A stretch of DNA of 55,739 nt from Gemmatimonadota bacterium. GTDB taxonomy: Bacteria > Gemmatimonadota > Gemmatimonadetes > Gemmatimonadales > GWC2-71-9. Below, one piece after another: positions 8,339 through 16,801 of this stretch. Below the pieces are notes generated by a model. It was not told the DNA's origin. It was given only the letters and a program-made list of their open reading frames with translations, and searched no databases. Made by a program: the position numbers and the translations under genes. How positions within the stretch are numbered: the stretch's first letter is position 1; every line of letters begins with the position of its first letter. The stretch covers positions 1-55,739 of the forward strand of contig QHUZ01000087.1 in assembly GCA_003223395.1 (NCBI GenBank). Direction: 5' to 3'.

Positions 8339-9132
8339 TATCGCCCGCCTATTCGCCTTTCCCCTGTCGGCACCTCATTCGCCTGGATCACCGCCATCTC
8401 CAAATCGCGCTCCAGGAACTGCTGCACCACGGGATCCTGGGACGCGACGATCTCTTCGGCGGTGCCCACGGCGCGGATTTTCGCCTTGGACAAGAGCGCG
8501 ATCCGGTCGGCGACGCGAAACGCGCCGCGGACGTCGTGCGTCACGACGACGCTCGTCACCCCGATCTCCTGCTGCAACCGCTCGATGAGCGAATCGATGA
8601 CATCAGCGTTCACGGGGTCGAGGCCGGATGTCGGCTCGTCGTACAGCAAGTATACCGGTTTTCCGGCGATGGCCCGGGAAATCCCTACGCGCTTACGCAT
8701 CCCACCCGACAGCTCCGATGGAAGCTTGCTGCCGACGTCCTCATTCAGGTTCACGAGCCGCAGACACTCCTTGACGCGCTGAATGCAGTAGTCCTTGTCC
8801 GCATACTGCTGCTCGTCGGTGATACCGAGCCGGATGTTTTCGAACACGTCCATCGAATCGAACAGCGCGCCGTTCTGAAAGACGTAGCCGATGCGGCTGC
8901 GCAGGAGCGCCAGCGCCTTGCGACCCAGCAACGGCACCTGCTGCCCGTCGACCCACACCTCGCCCGAATCGGGCTTGATGAGGCCGATGATGTGCTTGAG
9001 CAGCACGCTCTTGCCGACGCCTGATGGGCCGAGCAATGCGACCGTTTCGCCCTCCGCCACGAAGAAGTCGACGCCGTCGAGCACGACGTTGTCGACGAAC
9101 CGCTTGGAGACCTTCTTCAGCTCGATGCTCAT
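8338..9132 (-). CDS. mlaF: ABC transporter ATPase, MlaF-type
   Basis: The 264 residues run from MSIELKKVSKRF and show Walker A GPSGVGKS, Q-loop YVFQNGALFDSMDV, signature LSGGMRKR, Walker B YLLYDEPTSGLDP and the H-loop THD. The phrase FQNGALFDS is typical of MlaF/Ttg2A ATPases that drive MCE lipid transport. ATG at 9132 overlaps the permease stop by four bases. The frame runs on upstream as an antisense shadow of the permease, so the longer reading is rejected. Confidence 0.93.
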   Translation of the reverse strand: MSIELKKVSKRFVDNVVLDGVDFFVAEGETVALLGPSGVGKSVLLKHIIGLIKPDSGEVWVDGQQVPLLGRKALALLRSRIGYVFQNGALFDSMDVFENIRLGITDEQQYADKDYCIQRVKECLRLVNLNEDVGSKLPSELSGGMRKRVGISRAIAGKPVYLLYDEPTSGLDPVNADVIDSLIERLQQEIGVTSVVVTHDVRGAFRVADRIALLSKAKIRAVGTAEEIVASQDPVVQQFLERDLEMAVIQANEVPTGERRIGGR

Positions 9133-9929
9133 TTCGCGGTCCCCAGGATGAGCTTCGTGAGAATCGTATCGAGCATCAGCACGGTGACGGATGCCGCCAC
9201 CACGGCCTGCGTGGTCGCCCGGCCGACCCCCTCGGCGCCCTGCTGCGTGTTGAAGCCGATGTAGCAGGGGATGATCGTGACCGCCCCGGCGAACGCGAAC
9301 GACTTGATGAGCGAGTACCACAAGTCGAGCGGCCGGAAGAAGTAACGCGCGCCGAACTCGAAGTCGGCGTACGTCAGGCCGAGCGACGACTGGGCGGTGA
9401 TGTACCCGACCACGACGCCGAAGGCGTTGGCGAGCATCACGAGCGCCGGGATCGCGATCAGTCCAGCCAGGATTCGGGGCAGAAGCAGATGGGTCACCGG
9501 CGAGCGGCCGAGGCTTTCGAGCGCGTCGATCTGCTCGGTGACCCGCATGCTGCCCAGCTCGGCGGCGTAGCGCGCGCCGATCCGGCCGGCGAGGATCAAC
9601 CCAGTCAGGACGGGGCCCAGCTCGAGAATCATCGATTCCGAAATGATTCCCCCGGCGACATAGAGGGGGAGCTGGCCGGTGAATTGATAGCCGGCCTGCA
9701 GGCTGGTCACGGCGCCGGCGAACCCCGCCACGAGCAGCACGATAAAGAGGCTGCCATATCCGACGCCCAGGGTCTGGTCCAAGGTCCGGGGGAGCCAGAC
9801 GCGCCACTCCAGGATGCCGCGCACCAGGTCCAGGAGCATAAAAAAGAAGCGCCCCGCGTGGCTGGCGCTCCGTAAGGACCACCGCCCGACATATCGCCGC
9901 AGGTCGAGGGCGGCAGTGAAAGCTCTCAT
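9129..9929 (-). CDS. mlaE: MlaE-type ABC permease
   Basis: The 266-residue inner-membrane protein has the MlaE core: ELGPVLTGLILAGRIGARYAAELG with the coupling EQIDALESLG, and five or six helices, ending in TILTKLILG. It is the first gene of the permease-ATPase-MCE operon that moves phospholipids across the cell envelope. It is divergent from mutY, and only about 21 bases separate the two start codons. Confidence 0.93.
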   Translation of the reverse strand: MRAFTAALDLRRYVGRWSLRSASHAGRFFFMLLDLVRGILEWRVWLPRTLDQTLGVGYGSLFIVLLVAGFAGAVTSLQAGYQFTGQLPLYVAGGIISESMILELGPVLTGLILAGRIGARYAAELGSMRVTEQIDALESLGRSPVTHLLLPRILAGLIAIPALVMLANAFGVVVGYITAQSSLGLTYADFEFGARYFFRPLDLWYSLIKSFAFAGAVTIIPCYIGFNTQQGAEGVGRATTQAVVAASVTVLMLDTILTKLILGTAK

Positions 9930-9936
9930 GGGCCTG

Positions 9937-9950
9937 TATCTTGTGTGGCT
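9937..9950 (+). promoter_or_regulatory. Probable leaderless promoter (-10) of mutY
   Basis: TATCTT at 9937-9942 stands 8 bases before ATG 9951. With transcription starting about 6-7 bases after the hexamer, the message would begin near the ATG. This argues against the in-frame GTG at 9945 as start. No clear -35 is visible. Confidence 0.35.
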
Positions 9951-10592
9951 ATGAGCTTCACGCGCAAGCTTTTAGCCTGGTACAAGCGCAACGCGCGCGT
10001 CCTTCCGTGGCGCCAGACGCGCAATCCCTATGCCATCCTCGTGTCGGAGTTCATGCTGCAGCAGACGCAGGTGAGCCGCGTCCTGGAGTACTTCCCCCGG
10101 TTCATGGCCCGCTTCCCCACCATCGCTTCACTCGCCGGCGCACGGCCGAAGGCCGTGATGGAACAGTGGGACGGGCTCGGCTATTACGCGCGCGCTCGGA
10201 ATCTCCATAAGCTCGCGAAACACGTCGCGGAAACCGGAGACCGAATACCGGACGATCCCGAGGACTTACGGACACTACCCGGTGTCGGACGGTACACAGC
10301 AGGAGCAGTCGCGTGCTTCGCGTATGAGAAGCCTGTCCCGACCGTCGATACGAACGTGCGCAGAGTGTTGCAGCGAGCTTTTGGCTCGAAGGATGTGTGG
10401 GAGCTCGCCGAGCAGCTGGTGCCGAAGCAGGGAGAGCGAGCGTGGAGATTCAATCAGGCACTGATGGAGCTAGGGGCGCTGGTTTGCACTGCCAGGAAGC
10501 CAAAGTGCCCCGAATGTCCGGTTAGGAGCGATTGTCTAGCAGTTCGGAAAGTGGTGCGAATTCGTAGCCCGCGCTCCGCGCATCCTCGATGA
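9951..10592 (+). CDS. mutY: A/G-specific adenine glycosylase, short form without NUDIX-like domain
   Basis: MutY removes adenine mispaired with 8-oxoguanine. Present are the catalytic Glu in SEFMLQQTQV, the helix-hairpin-helix LPGVGRYTAGAVA, catalytic Asp in PTVDTNVRRV, and the 4Fe-4S cysteines CTARKPKCPECPVRSDC (C-x6-C-x2-C-x5-C). The protein stops about 15 residues later at 213 residues. The usual C-terminal domain that reads 8-oxoG, about 130 residues, is missing, as in some short homologues. The 3' end overlaps the deacetylase gene by 71 bases, which suggests a secondary loss. Confidence 0.9.
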   Translation: MSFTRKLLAWYKRNARVLPWRQTRNPYAILVSEFMLQQTQVSRVLEYFPRFMARFPTIASLAGARPKAVMEQWDGLGYYARARNLHKLAKHVAETGDRIPDDPEDLRTLPGVGRYTAGAVACFAYEKPVPTVDTNVRRVLQRAFGSKDVWELAEQLVPKQGERAWRFNQALMELGALVCTARKPKCPECPVRSDCLAVRKVVRIRSPRSAHPR

Positions 10593-11166
10593 TCCCAGGC
10601 AGGGCGTCGGCCGTTTGCATCCTGTCGCCCTCGGGATCGTATCCGTCGCCGTCGTGCAGCAGCACGATCGCCCCCGGTCGCAGCCGCTTGCGCACTCGTC
10701 TCCGAATCTCCTCGACTCCGGGCCGCGCTGTATCGAACACACCAAACGTCCATCCGAAAACTGTGTAGCCGAGGTCTTGCGCTGCGGAACGGAGAAATGG
10801 ACTCCGGTACCCGTGCGGCGCGCGAAAGGCGCGCGGCGTCCGGCCTGCGGCGCACTCGATGGCGCGATGCGCCATTTCGAGCTGATCGCGAATCCGCCCC
10901 CGACCAACAAAGTGCAGCTTCACGTGGTTATGGGTGTGGTTCCCCACCATGTGGCCTTCCTTCACCACGTGGCGCGCCAGCCGAGGAAAGCGCTGCACAT
11001 GGTCGCCCACCATGAAAAACGCCGCCGGGACACGGGATCCCGCGAGGGTCTCGAGAATCGCCGGCGTCGCACGCTCGTTCGGGCCGTCGTCGAAGGTCAG
11101 GTAGATCCGTCGATTCTTCGGGCCCCGCTCGACTGAAGGCCCAAAGATCAGGTCGAACCCCATCAT
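10522..11166 (-). CDS. Polysaccharide deacetylase (NodB/CE4)
   Basis: The 214-residue enzyme has all five CE4 motifs: YLTFDDGPN, the metal-binding NHTHNH, RAPHGYRSP, the W-containing GWTFGVFD segment and IVLLHDGDG. It removes N-acetyl groups from sugars. There is no signal peptide, so it probably acts in the cytosol or at the inner face of the membrane, on a glycolipid intermediate rather than on cell wall. The ATG at 11166 overlaps the glycosyltransferase stop (ATGA). It is the last gene of the 18-gene run. Confidence 0.9.
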   Translation of the reverse strand: MMGFDLIFGPSVERGPKNRRIYLTFDDGPNERATPAILETLAGSRVPAAFFMVGDHVQRFPRLARHVVKEGHMVGNHTHNHVKLHFVGRGRIRDQLEMAHRAIECAAGRTPRAFRAPHGYRSPFLRSAAQDLGYTVFGWTFGVFDTARPGVEEIRRRVRKRLRPGAIVLLHDGDGYDPEGDRMQTADALPGIIEDARSAGYEFAPLSELLDNRS

Positions 11167-12296
11167 CCCGTCACCCGCCGGTACACCGCGAGCACCCGCT
11201 GCGCCACGAGGGGCCACGCATGCCGCTCGGCGACCCGTCGTCCGTCGCGCGCCATGGTCTCCCGGCGCTCGGTGTCCTCGAGGAGCGTGGTGACTGCGCC
11301 TGCCCAGGCGTCGGCATCGCCCGGCGGCGCGAATACCGCGTGCGCCTGCTCGGCGAGATCGCGGAAGGCGGGAATGTCGGAGACCACGAGCGGCGTGCCG
11401 CACGCCATCGCTTCGAGCAGCGTCACACCGAACGACGCTCGCGAGGTGGGACAGAGATAGACATCGGAGCCGCGATAATAGCCGGGCCGGCCGCCGTTGG
11501 CGTAACCAGCGAAGTGAACGCACGTTCCGAGCGGACGCGCGGCGCGCTCCATGCGCCCACGCCATGGCCCGTCACCGACCACGGTGAGACGCGCCTCCGG
11601 ATAGCGCTCGAGGATCCGCGGCATCGCGGCGAGGACGGTCCCCAGGTCATTGCGCGGCTCGATCCGGCCGAGCCACAACAGCCGCGGCCCGCGTTGTTCG
11701 ATTCGTCGGGAGAGTCGACCGAGGCCGGGACGGAAGAACGTCGTGTCCACGCCGTTCGGAATGATCTCCCACGGCGCCGTGAAGTAGCGCGCCATCGCCT
11801 CCTGAGCGGCGCTGCTGACCGCGATCGTGGCTGCATGGCGATCGAGCAGCCGCTGGAACGGACGGCGCAGGAGACGCAGGCCGATCGAGCGGGGGAACCA
11901 GGTATGAAACGTCGCGACGACGGGAATGCCCGCTCGCATCGCGGCGCGCGGTGCGACGATGCCGAGCGTAGGATTCAGGCCGCCGTGCACGTGCACGACG
12001 TCGAATCGCTCTTTGCGAAACAGCTCCTCGAACCGGGCCGTCAACCGCCACCCGATGGTGATTCGCGCGACCCCACCGTTCGCATAGATCACCACACTCG
12101 TCCCGATCCGCCGCACATCTGAATGTTGTTCCGGCTCCCCGCTCCCGGCTCCCCGCTCCTTCATTCTTGCTGTCACGATCGTCGTATGATGACCGAGGCT
12201 GTCGAGCTCTCGCGCCAGGTGGTGCACGTGCTCCGGCACGCCGCCCAGCTGCGGGTAGTAGTCCTCCGCCACGAGCGCGATGCGCAGCGGACTCAT
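11163..12296 (-). CDS. GT4-family glycosyltransferase
   Basis: The 377-residue protein opens with RIALVAEDYYPQLGGVPEHV, the donor-fold start of GT4 enzymes, and has VHVHGGLNP, PNGVDTTFFRPG, LWLGRIEPRNDL and SFGVTLLEAMACGTP with the EX7E-like donor site. Layout resembles PimA/PimB mannosyltransferases that glycosylate phosphatidylinositol. The loop MKERGAGSGEPEQ is encoded by a simple GC repeat (12130-12165). ATG at 12296 overlaps the hydrolase stop. With two CDP-alcohol transferases upstream, it may extend a lipid headgroup. Confidence 0.9.
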   Translation of the reverse strand: MSPLRIALVAEDYYPQLGGVPEHVHHLARELDSLGHHTTIVTARMKERGAGSGEPEQHSDVRRIGTSVVIYANGGVARITIGWRLTARFEELFRKERFDVVHVHGGLNPTLGIVAPRAAMRAGIPVVATFHTWFPRSIGLRLLRRPFQRLLDRHAATIAVSSAAQEAMARYFTAPWEIIPNGVDTTFFRPGLGRLSRRIEQRGPRLLWLGRIEPRNDLGTVLAAMPRILERYPEARLTVVGDGPWRGRMERAARPLGTCVHFAGYANGGRPGYYRGSDVYLCPTSRASFGVTLLEAMACGTPLVVSDIPAFRDLAEQAHAVFAPPGDADAWAGAVTTLLEDTERRETMARDGRRVAERHAWPLVAQRVLAVYRRVTG

Positions 12297-13138
12297 CGTG
12301 CCCGCTGTGCCAGCCGTTCCACGGCGGACACGACCGCCGTGGGTCGCTCTTCCTGCAGGTAGTGCCCGGCCCCCTGCTGGCTGTCCACCTCGAACGACTG
12401 GATGGAGTGCGTCATGAGCGCGACTTCTTCTGGCGGCACATCGCCGTCGTGGTGCGCCGTCCCGACGACCAGCGTCACCGGACACGCGATGTCGCCGAGG
12501 CGCGGCAGGAGTTTCGCCGGCTCGTGTGCGCGCGACATTGCCAGGAAGGTCTTGAGTGTCGCGTCGAAATTGCGCGCCTCGCCCAGCGTGTAGCCCAACA
12601 CGATTCCGTCGGTCACCCACGATCGGTCCCCCGACGAATCGAGCAGCATGTCTCGGATCTTGCGGCGCACGAGGCTGATCCCGCCGAACAGTTTCACCCA
12701 TGGCAGGTACCGCATGCCGCTGCGAAACATCGGCGTCGTCGCTTCCTCGGTTGGCCCGCCTTCGAGCGACACGATGCCGCGGACGAGATCGGGTCGTTCG
12801 ATCGCGAGCCGAAATGCGATTGCCGCGCCGAGTGAGTGCGCGAGCACGAGCACCGGCCCGGATTTCAACGAATCGAGAACCGCCGCGATGCGCTGCGACT
12901 GCGCAGCCAGGGAGTAGTCGGCCTTGACGGGACGGCTCGAAAAACCGGTGCCCAGCGGCTCGATGACGATGGGGCGAAACCCCTGAGCGGTGAGCAACGG
13001 AACGACCTTCCGGAAGGTGAACGCCCCGCCGAACAGTCCCGGAATGACGGCGACAGGCGTGCCCGTGCCTGCCGAGGCCTCGACGTGGACAGTTTCCGCC
13101 GGTGCCACGACGACGTAGGGGTGCTGGAACGCGAGCAT
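12293..13138 (-). CDS. Alpha/beta hydrolase
   Basis: The 281-residue fold shows VIPGLFGGAFTFRKVVPLL (oxyanion loop), the nucleophile elbow LAHSLGAA (GxSxG-type, with Ala first), a late Asp in VVGTAHHDGDV and His in GAGHYLQEE. It is likely a serine esterase or lipase-like enzyme; substrate unknown. It starts at ATG 13138, touching the preceding stop (TGATG). Position within the cluster suggests deacylation or quality control of a lipid intermediate. Confidence 0.85.
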   Translation of the reverse strand: MLAFQHPYVVVAPAETVHVEASAGTGTPVAVIPGLFGGAFTFRKVVPLLTAQGFRPIVIEPLGTGFSSRPVKADYSLAAQSQRIAAVLDSLKSGPVLVLAHSLGAAIAFRLAIERPDLVRGIVSLEGGPTEEATTPMFRSGMRYLPWVKLFGGISLVRRKIRDMLLDSSGDRSWVTDGIVLGYTLGEARNFDATLKTFLAMSRAHEPAKLLPRLGDIACPVTLVVGTAHHDGDVPPEEVALMTHSIQSFEVDSQQGAGHYLQEERPTAVVSAVERLAQRAR

Positions 13139-13743
13139 CACGGCGTCCCGAGGCGGGCGGCGCGCGAGGCGACGGTGTTCAGGTCGCCGCCGAGCGCATC
13201 CATGTCGCGTTGAAAGCGGCAGTCGATGATGAGCAGGCCGACGACGTACGCCGCGAGGTTCACGATGAAGATTGCAGCGAACAGCAGTGGATAAGGCGCC
13301 CAAATCCCGAAATACAACGCGAAGCGCTTGACGCCGGGATCGAGCTTCGAGCGATCCACGATCGTCGTGAGCAGCAGCACGGCGACCGACGCGAGCACGG
13401 CAAGCCGCAACGACACCAGCCCGCCCACCGCGCAGCCGAGGAAAATCGCGATCTCGGACGCGCGATCGAGTCGCGTGTCGAGCCGGTGGCCGGCTTCAGA
13501 CACGAGGCCGAACTGGCGCGCGATCCCGCCGTCGAGTGCGTCGAGGAGCTGTCCGACCGCCATGAGCACGAGCGCCGGCATGACTCTACCCGTGGCGAAC
13601 ACGACGGCTGCAGCCGCGCTCACCCAGAACGACGCCCACGTCACCTGATCGGGCGAAAGCCCGAGGCGCTTGTGCACGAAGCGCAGCACCGGGCGAATGC
13701 CGCGGTCTACAGCGGAGCCAAGAACAGGAGCAAATTCGTACAT
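13138..13743 (-). CDS. CDP-alcohol phosphatidyltransferase, first of two
   Basis: The signature DGGIARQ-x6-G-x3-D-x3-D is intact ([11 protein letters not shown], then [14 protein letters not shown]). These integral membrane enzymes swap CMP from a CDP-alcohol for a second alcohol. Start MYEFAPVLG at 13743 gives 201 residues, the usual family size; the longer reading adds a non-membrane N-terminus and is less likely. It overlaps the small membrane gene upstream by 37 bases in another frame. A second enzyme of the family lies four genes up, so the pathway probably has two lipid or polyol transfer steps. Confidence 0.88.
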   Translation of the reverse strand: MYEFAPVLGSAVDRGIRPVLRFVHKRLGLSPDQVTWASFWVSAAAAVVFATGRVMPALVLMAVGQLLDALDGGIARQFGLVSEAGHRLDTRLDRASEIAIFLGCAVGGLVSLRLAVLASVAVLLLTTIVDRSKLDPGVKRFALYFGIWAPYPLLFAAIFIVNLAAYVVGLLIIDCRFQRDMDALGGDLNTVASRAARLGTP

Positions 13744-13979
13744 AGCAGAATGACGATGAGGATGGCTTCCTTCGCTTTGTCCGACACGCCGACGAGAAAT
13801 CCCTGTGTGACGAGCGGCGAGTACTGGTACCACGGCGTGCGGAGATAGAAGGGAGCCTTGATGGCGTGGTCGATGTCCACGCCGACGCCGAAGACGTAGG
13901 CGAGCACCACGTCACTGCCCGTGAGCTTGAGCACTCTCACGCCGAGCGTCGTCGCGAGCGCATGTGTGACAATCGTCAT
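13707..13979 (-). CDS. Small membrane protein with DUF457-like HAL...DIDH start
   Basis: The 90 residues begin [13 protein letters not shown] and contain VDIDH, echoing the His and DxDH motif of YdjM/DUF457 membrane proteins, but the protein is half their length. One C-terminal helix ([16 protein letters not shown]) is clear. ATG at 13979 overlaps the flippase-like stop (ATGA), and the gene overlaps the next start, so it is translated as part of the cluster. Metal-dependent hydrolase activity is only suggested. Confidence 0.6.
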   Translation of the reverse strand: MTIVTHALATTLGVRVLKLTGSDVVLAYVFGVGVDIDHAIKAPFYLRTPWYQYSPLVTQGFLVGVSDKAKEAILIVILLCTNLLLFLAPL

Positions 13980-14965
13980 GTGACGGGCTGTCTCTCCGCG
14001 GCAGGTAGCATCAGCAACAGACCGAGACCGATCCATACGAAGTCTCGGATGCGGCTGACGAGCGAGGTGTACAGGCCAAGCTGCGGATCCATCCCAAAGA
14101 GACTGAAGAGAGCAAAGTAGGCCCCCTCGCGCGCGCCGATCTCGAATGGCACGACGAAGAGCAGATTCCCCGCGAGTCCTTCGAGCCCGCCGATCGCGAA
14201 GGCGCTCAGGTAGCTGAGCCGGTATCCGAGACTCGCGACGATGAGGACGATCTCGACCATGAAGATGCAGCGGCTCAGATACTCGAGCAGAATCGCCTGC
14301 ACGAACCGGCGGGGCTGGCGGTGATAGAACTCCGTGATCTGCTGGTCGAGCTCAACGAGCATCGTTCGTTTCGGCTCGAGCCGCGCCGCGAGGCGGCGCA
14401 GCAGGGGCACGCGACCCATCCAGTTCAGGAGCCGCTCGAGCACGCCACTGCGATGGGCCGACATGATGAGCGCGAGGATGCACAACAGCACCAGCCCGAC
14501 CACACCAAGCATGATCAACACCGCGTTCGGGGTCTCGCGCGGCAGCAGCGCAAACGCGAGCACGATGGCCGTGAACCAGACCAGCACGTACGCAAACGAA
14601 TGCAGCATCCGATGCAGGATGACCGAGCCCGCGGCGCGGCGCGTTCCGAGCCACGGCGCCAGGGCGGCGACGCGGAACGGCTCACCGCCGGCGTTAACGA
14701 CTGGGGTGAGAAAGTTCAGCGCCCCCGCGGAGATCGTCACCGCGTAGGTGCGCCAAAACGACGGCCGGTTGGACTCCCCCATCGTCAGCTGCCAGGCGCG
14801 CGCGCTGCACGCGTAGACCAGCGAATAGAGCAGCACGATGGGCACGAACATGAAGCCGGTGCGTCCCGCGTCGGACGCGAGCTGGCCGATGCCGATCTGG
14901 GTCACCAGATATCCGAAGACCGCCACTCCCAGGAGGAAGAGCGCGAGTCGCAGCGTCCGGCTCAT
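13976..14965 (-). CDS. LPG-synthase-TM / flippase-like integral membrane protein
   Basis: The 329-residue protein has about eight helices and the UPF0104/LPG_synthase_TM pattern: FLTPVVNAGGEPFRV, then EIGAREGAYFALFSLFG and a final VWIGLGLLLML. This domain moves or anchors lipid-linked substrates and is the membrane half of MprF without its aminoacyl transferase half. Here it is probably a flippase for the cluster's lipid. ATG at 14965 overlaps the oxidoreductase stop. Confidence 0.83.
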   Translation of the reverse strand: MSRTLRLALFLLGVAVFGYLVTQIGIGQLASDAGRTGFMFVPIVLLYSLVYACSARAWQLTMGESNRPSFWRTYAVTISAGALNFLTPVVNAGGEPFRVAALAPWLGTRRAAGSVILHRMLHSFAYVLVWFTAIVLAFALLPRETPNAVLIMLGVVGLVLLCILALIMSAHRSGVLERLLNWMGRVPLLRRLAARLEPKRTMLVELDQQITEFYHRQPRRFVQAILLEYLSRCIFMVEIVLIVASLGYRLSYLSAFAIGGLEGLAGNLLFVVPFEIGAREGAYFALFSLFGMDPQLGLYTSLVSRIRDFVWIGLGLLLMLPAAERQPVT

Positions 14966-15969
14966 GCGACCGCGGCGTAAGAGGCCTCGAGCACCGCCGC
15001 GACCTGCGCGATATCGGCCATCGGCCGCGCGCGATCGCCGGAATCGAGGGTAGCGGCGAAATCGTGGAACAGTCCCGCAAACCACTTTGCGTAGGACGCC
15101 TTGTCGAGATCGACGGTGTGGTCGAACGACTCGCTGTGCCCGTCGCGCTCGAGCGTCAGCATGCCGCCGCTCCAGGTGATGCTGCCCCGCTCGCCAATGA
15201 AGCGGATCTCCGTCTCCCGGCGCCGCGCCGCCCAGGTGAGAAACATCGTCGCCATGCGGTCGGGATACGAGAACAGCAGCTGCGCGGTGTCTTCGACGTC
15301 GTAGGCCCCGTGGCGCAGGCGGCCCGTCCAGGCCCGCACTGCCTGCGGCGGACCAGCCACGTCGAGCAGCTCGTAGACCAGATGCGTACCGTGATCGAGC
15401 AGGACGCCGCCCCGTCCGTCGGCGCGCCGGCCCCGCCAGGGGACCGCACTCTGTGCGGCGCCGGGATCGGCCGCCAGACGATAGACCCGGAATTCCGCGA
15501 GATACCAACGCCCGATCACGCCGTCGTCGAGCCATTGCTTCACGCGACGCCACACGGGGTTGAACCGGTACTGATGGCAGGGCATCACCACCCGTCCCGC
15601 GTCGAGCGCCGCAGCCTCGAGCGTCGCCGCCTCGGCACGGTTCACCGCCACCGGCTTCTCGCACAACACGTGATAGCCCTGCGACAGGCCCCACAGCGAA
15701 AGCTCGAGGTGGGACGACGTTGGCGTGCAGATGTCTACGAAATCCAGCGGACCCAGGTCCTTGAGCTTGTCGGCGCTGCGCAGCAGCGGAATGCCCTCGA
15801 ACGACGCCGGGGCGGTCGGCGCGTCATCCACGATTGCGACGATGCGCAGTCGCGACGCGACTTGCGGATCGGCACGAAACGCGGGGAGGTGGCCGGAGCG
15901 CGCGATCCCGCCGAGCCCCAGCAACGCGCCAACGTAGACCCGACCCCCCCCCTCAGGCGAGTTGTGCAT
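14962..15969 (-). CDS. Gfo/Idh/MocA-family NAD(P) oxidoreductase
   Basis: The 335 residues start with a Rossmann fold (GALLGLGGIARSGHLPAF), then DFVDICTPTSSHLELS, the catalytic EKPVA, and HQYRFNP. Such enzymes oxidise or reduce sugars and cyclitols, for example inositol to inosose. Next to a class III aminotransferase, the simplest reading is oxidation of a hydroxyl to a ketone followed by transamination. It overlaps the upstream phosphotransferase by 17 bases. Confidence 0.88.
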   Translation of the reverse strand: MHNSPEGGGRVYVGALLGLGGIARSGHLPAFRADPQVASRLRIVAIVDDAPTAPASFEGIPLLRSADKLKDLGPLDFVDICTPTSSHLELSLWGLSQGYHVLCEKPVAVNRAEAATLEAAALDAGRVVMPCHQYRFNPVWRRVKQWLDDGVIGRWYLAEFRVYRLAADPGAAQSAVPWRGRRADGRGGVLLDHGTHLVYELLDVAGPPQAVRAWTGRLRHGAYDVEDTAQLLFSYPDRMATMFLTWAARRRETEIRFIGERGSITWSGGMLTLERDGHSESFDHTVDLDKASYAKWFAGLFHDFAATLDSGDRARPMADIAQVAAVLEASYAAVA

Positions 15970-16801
15970 GCAGCCTCGGCTCGCGTTCGTGCGCCACGAT
16001 GAGGACCAGCAGCACCACGTTGAGCGGGCCGACGACGAGCCAGCAGTACGCGGCGGGCCAGTGCGGGACCGCGGTCAGCGCGAGGAGCAGAAATCGGATG
16101 TTCTGCGCGATCCAGGCGCAGCTGCGCACTACCCAGCGCTGCCGCTCGGCCCACGACTCGCGCACCGACACCGGCACGTCACGGCCCGACAGCGCGCGCG
16201 CCAGCGCGGTGGTTCGCGGGAAGAGCCAGGCCTGCCGGCGCACGTAGTCGCCGTAGATCCAGCCCGTGATCCGTCCCCACAGCGATGTATCCTCGCGCGC
16301 GGATTGGCCCGGGATCTCGAGCTCGCTGCCCGAGCCGACCGCGAAGTACAGATAGGCCTGGCGAATGAAGTCGGCGGCGGCCGCCTGATAGGAGTGTGAC
16401 AGCAGCGCTGCGAGCCCGAGCGCCGGGCCCCCCCAGCCCCATCCGGCCGCATACAACCGCGCGCCGAGGTGTCCGTAGAGGCTCACGAACCGACCGGCGT
16501 CGGCGAGGCCGTCGAGAATGCGGCCCATCCGCGTAGACGTGCCGCGCAGCCGGGCGAGCTGGCCGTCGGCGCTGTCGAGCACGTCGGACACAATGAACAG
16601 CAGCACGCCGCCCGCATTGATCCAGGCGCTTCGGTACCAGAACAGGTGGCCGGCGAGAATGCCGAGCACCAGGCTGGCGAACGTCACCGCATCGGGCGAG
16701 ATGCGCGTCGGCAGCAGCGAGGTCGCGATGCGCCACCCGGCCGGCCGGAAAAAGCGACGGTCCGCCCACTCTTCGACAACGGGCCCTTTACTGGCGTACA
16801 C
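15953..16801 (-). CDS. CDP-alcohol phosphatidyltransferase, second of two
   Basis: The family signature is complete: SADGQLARLRG, then MGRILDGLADAGR. The protein starts at GTG 16801 and has 282 residues, longer than the first copy because of a soluble insertion around residues 150-215 and extra helices at the end. It overlaps the aminotransferase stop by 14 bases. Substrate unknown; the distinct size suggests a different alcohol from the first copy. Confidence 0.87.
   Translation of the reverse strand: MYASKGPVVEEWADRRFFRPAGWRIATSLLPTRISPDAVTFASLVLGILAGHLFWYRSAWINAGGVLLFIVSDVLDSADGQLARLRGTSTRMGRILDGLADAGRFVSLYGHLGARLYAAGWGWGGPALGLAALLSHSYQAAAADFIRQAYLYFAVGSGSELEIPGQSAREDTSLWGRITGWIYGDYVRRQAWLFPRTTALARALSGRDVPVSVRESWAERQRWVVRSCAWIAQNIRFLLLALTAVPHWPAAYCWLVVGPLNVVLLVLIVAHEREPRLHAQLA

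Noticed and set aside
7544-8782. Long plus-strand frame opposite the MCE and ATPase genes
   Set aside because: It is antisense to clear MCE and ABC ATPase sequence, has no family-like motif and is rich in Arg and His, as expected from high-GC shadow frames.
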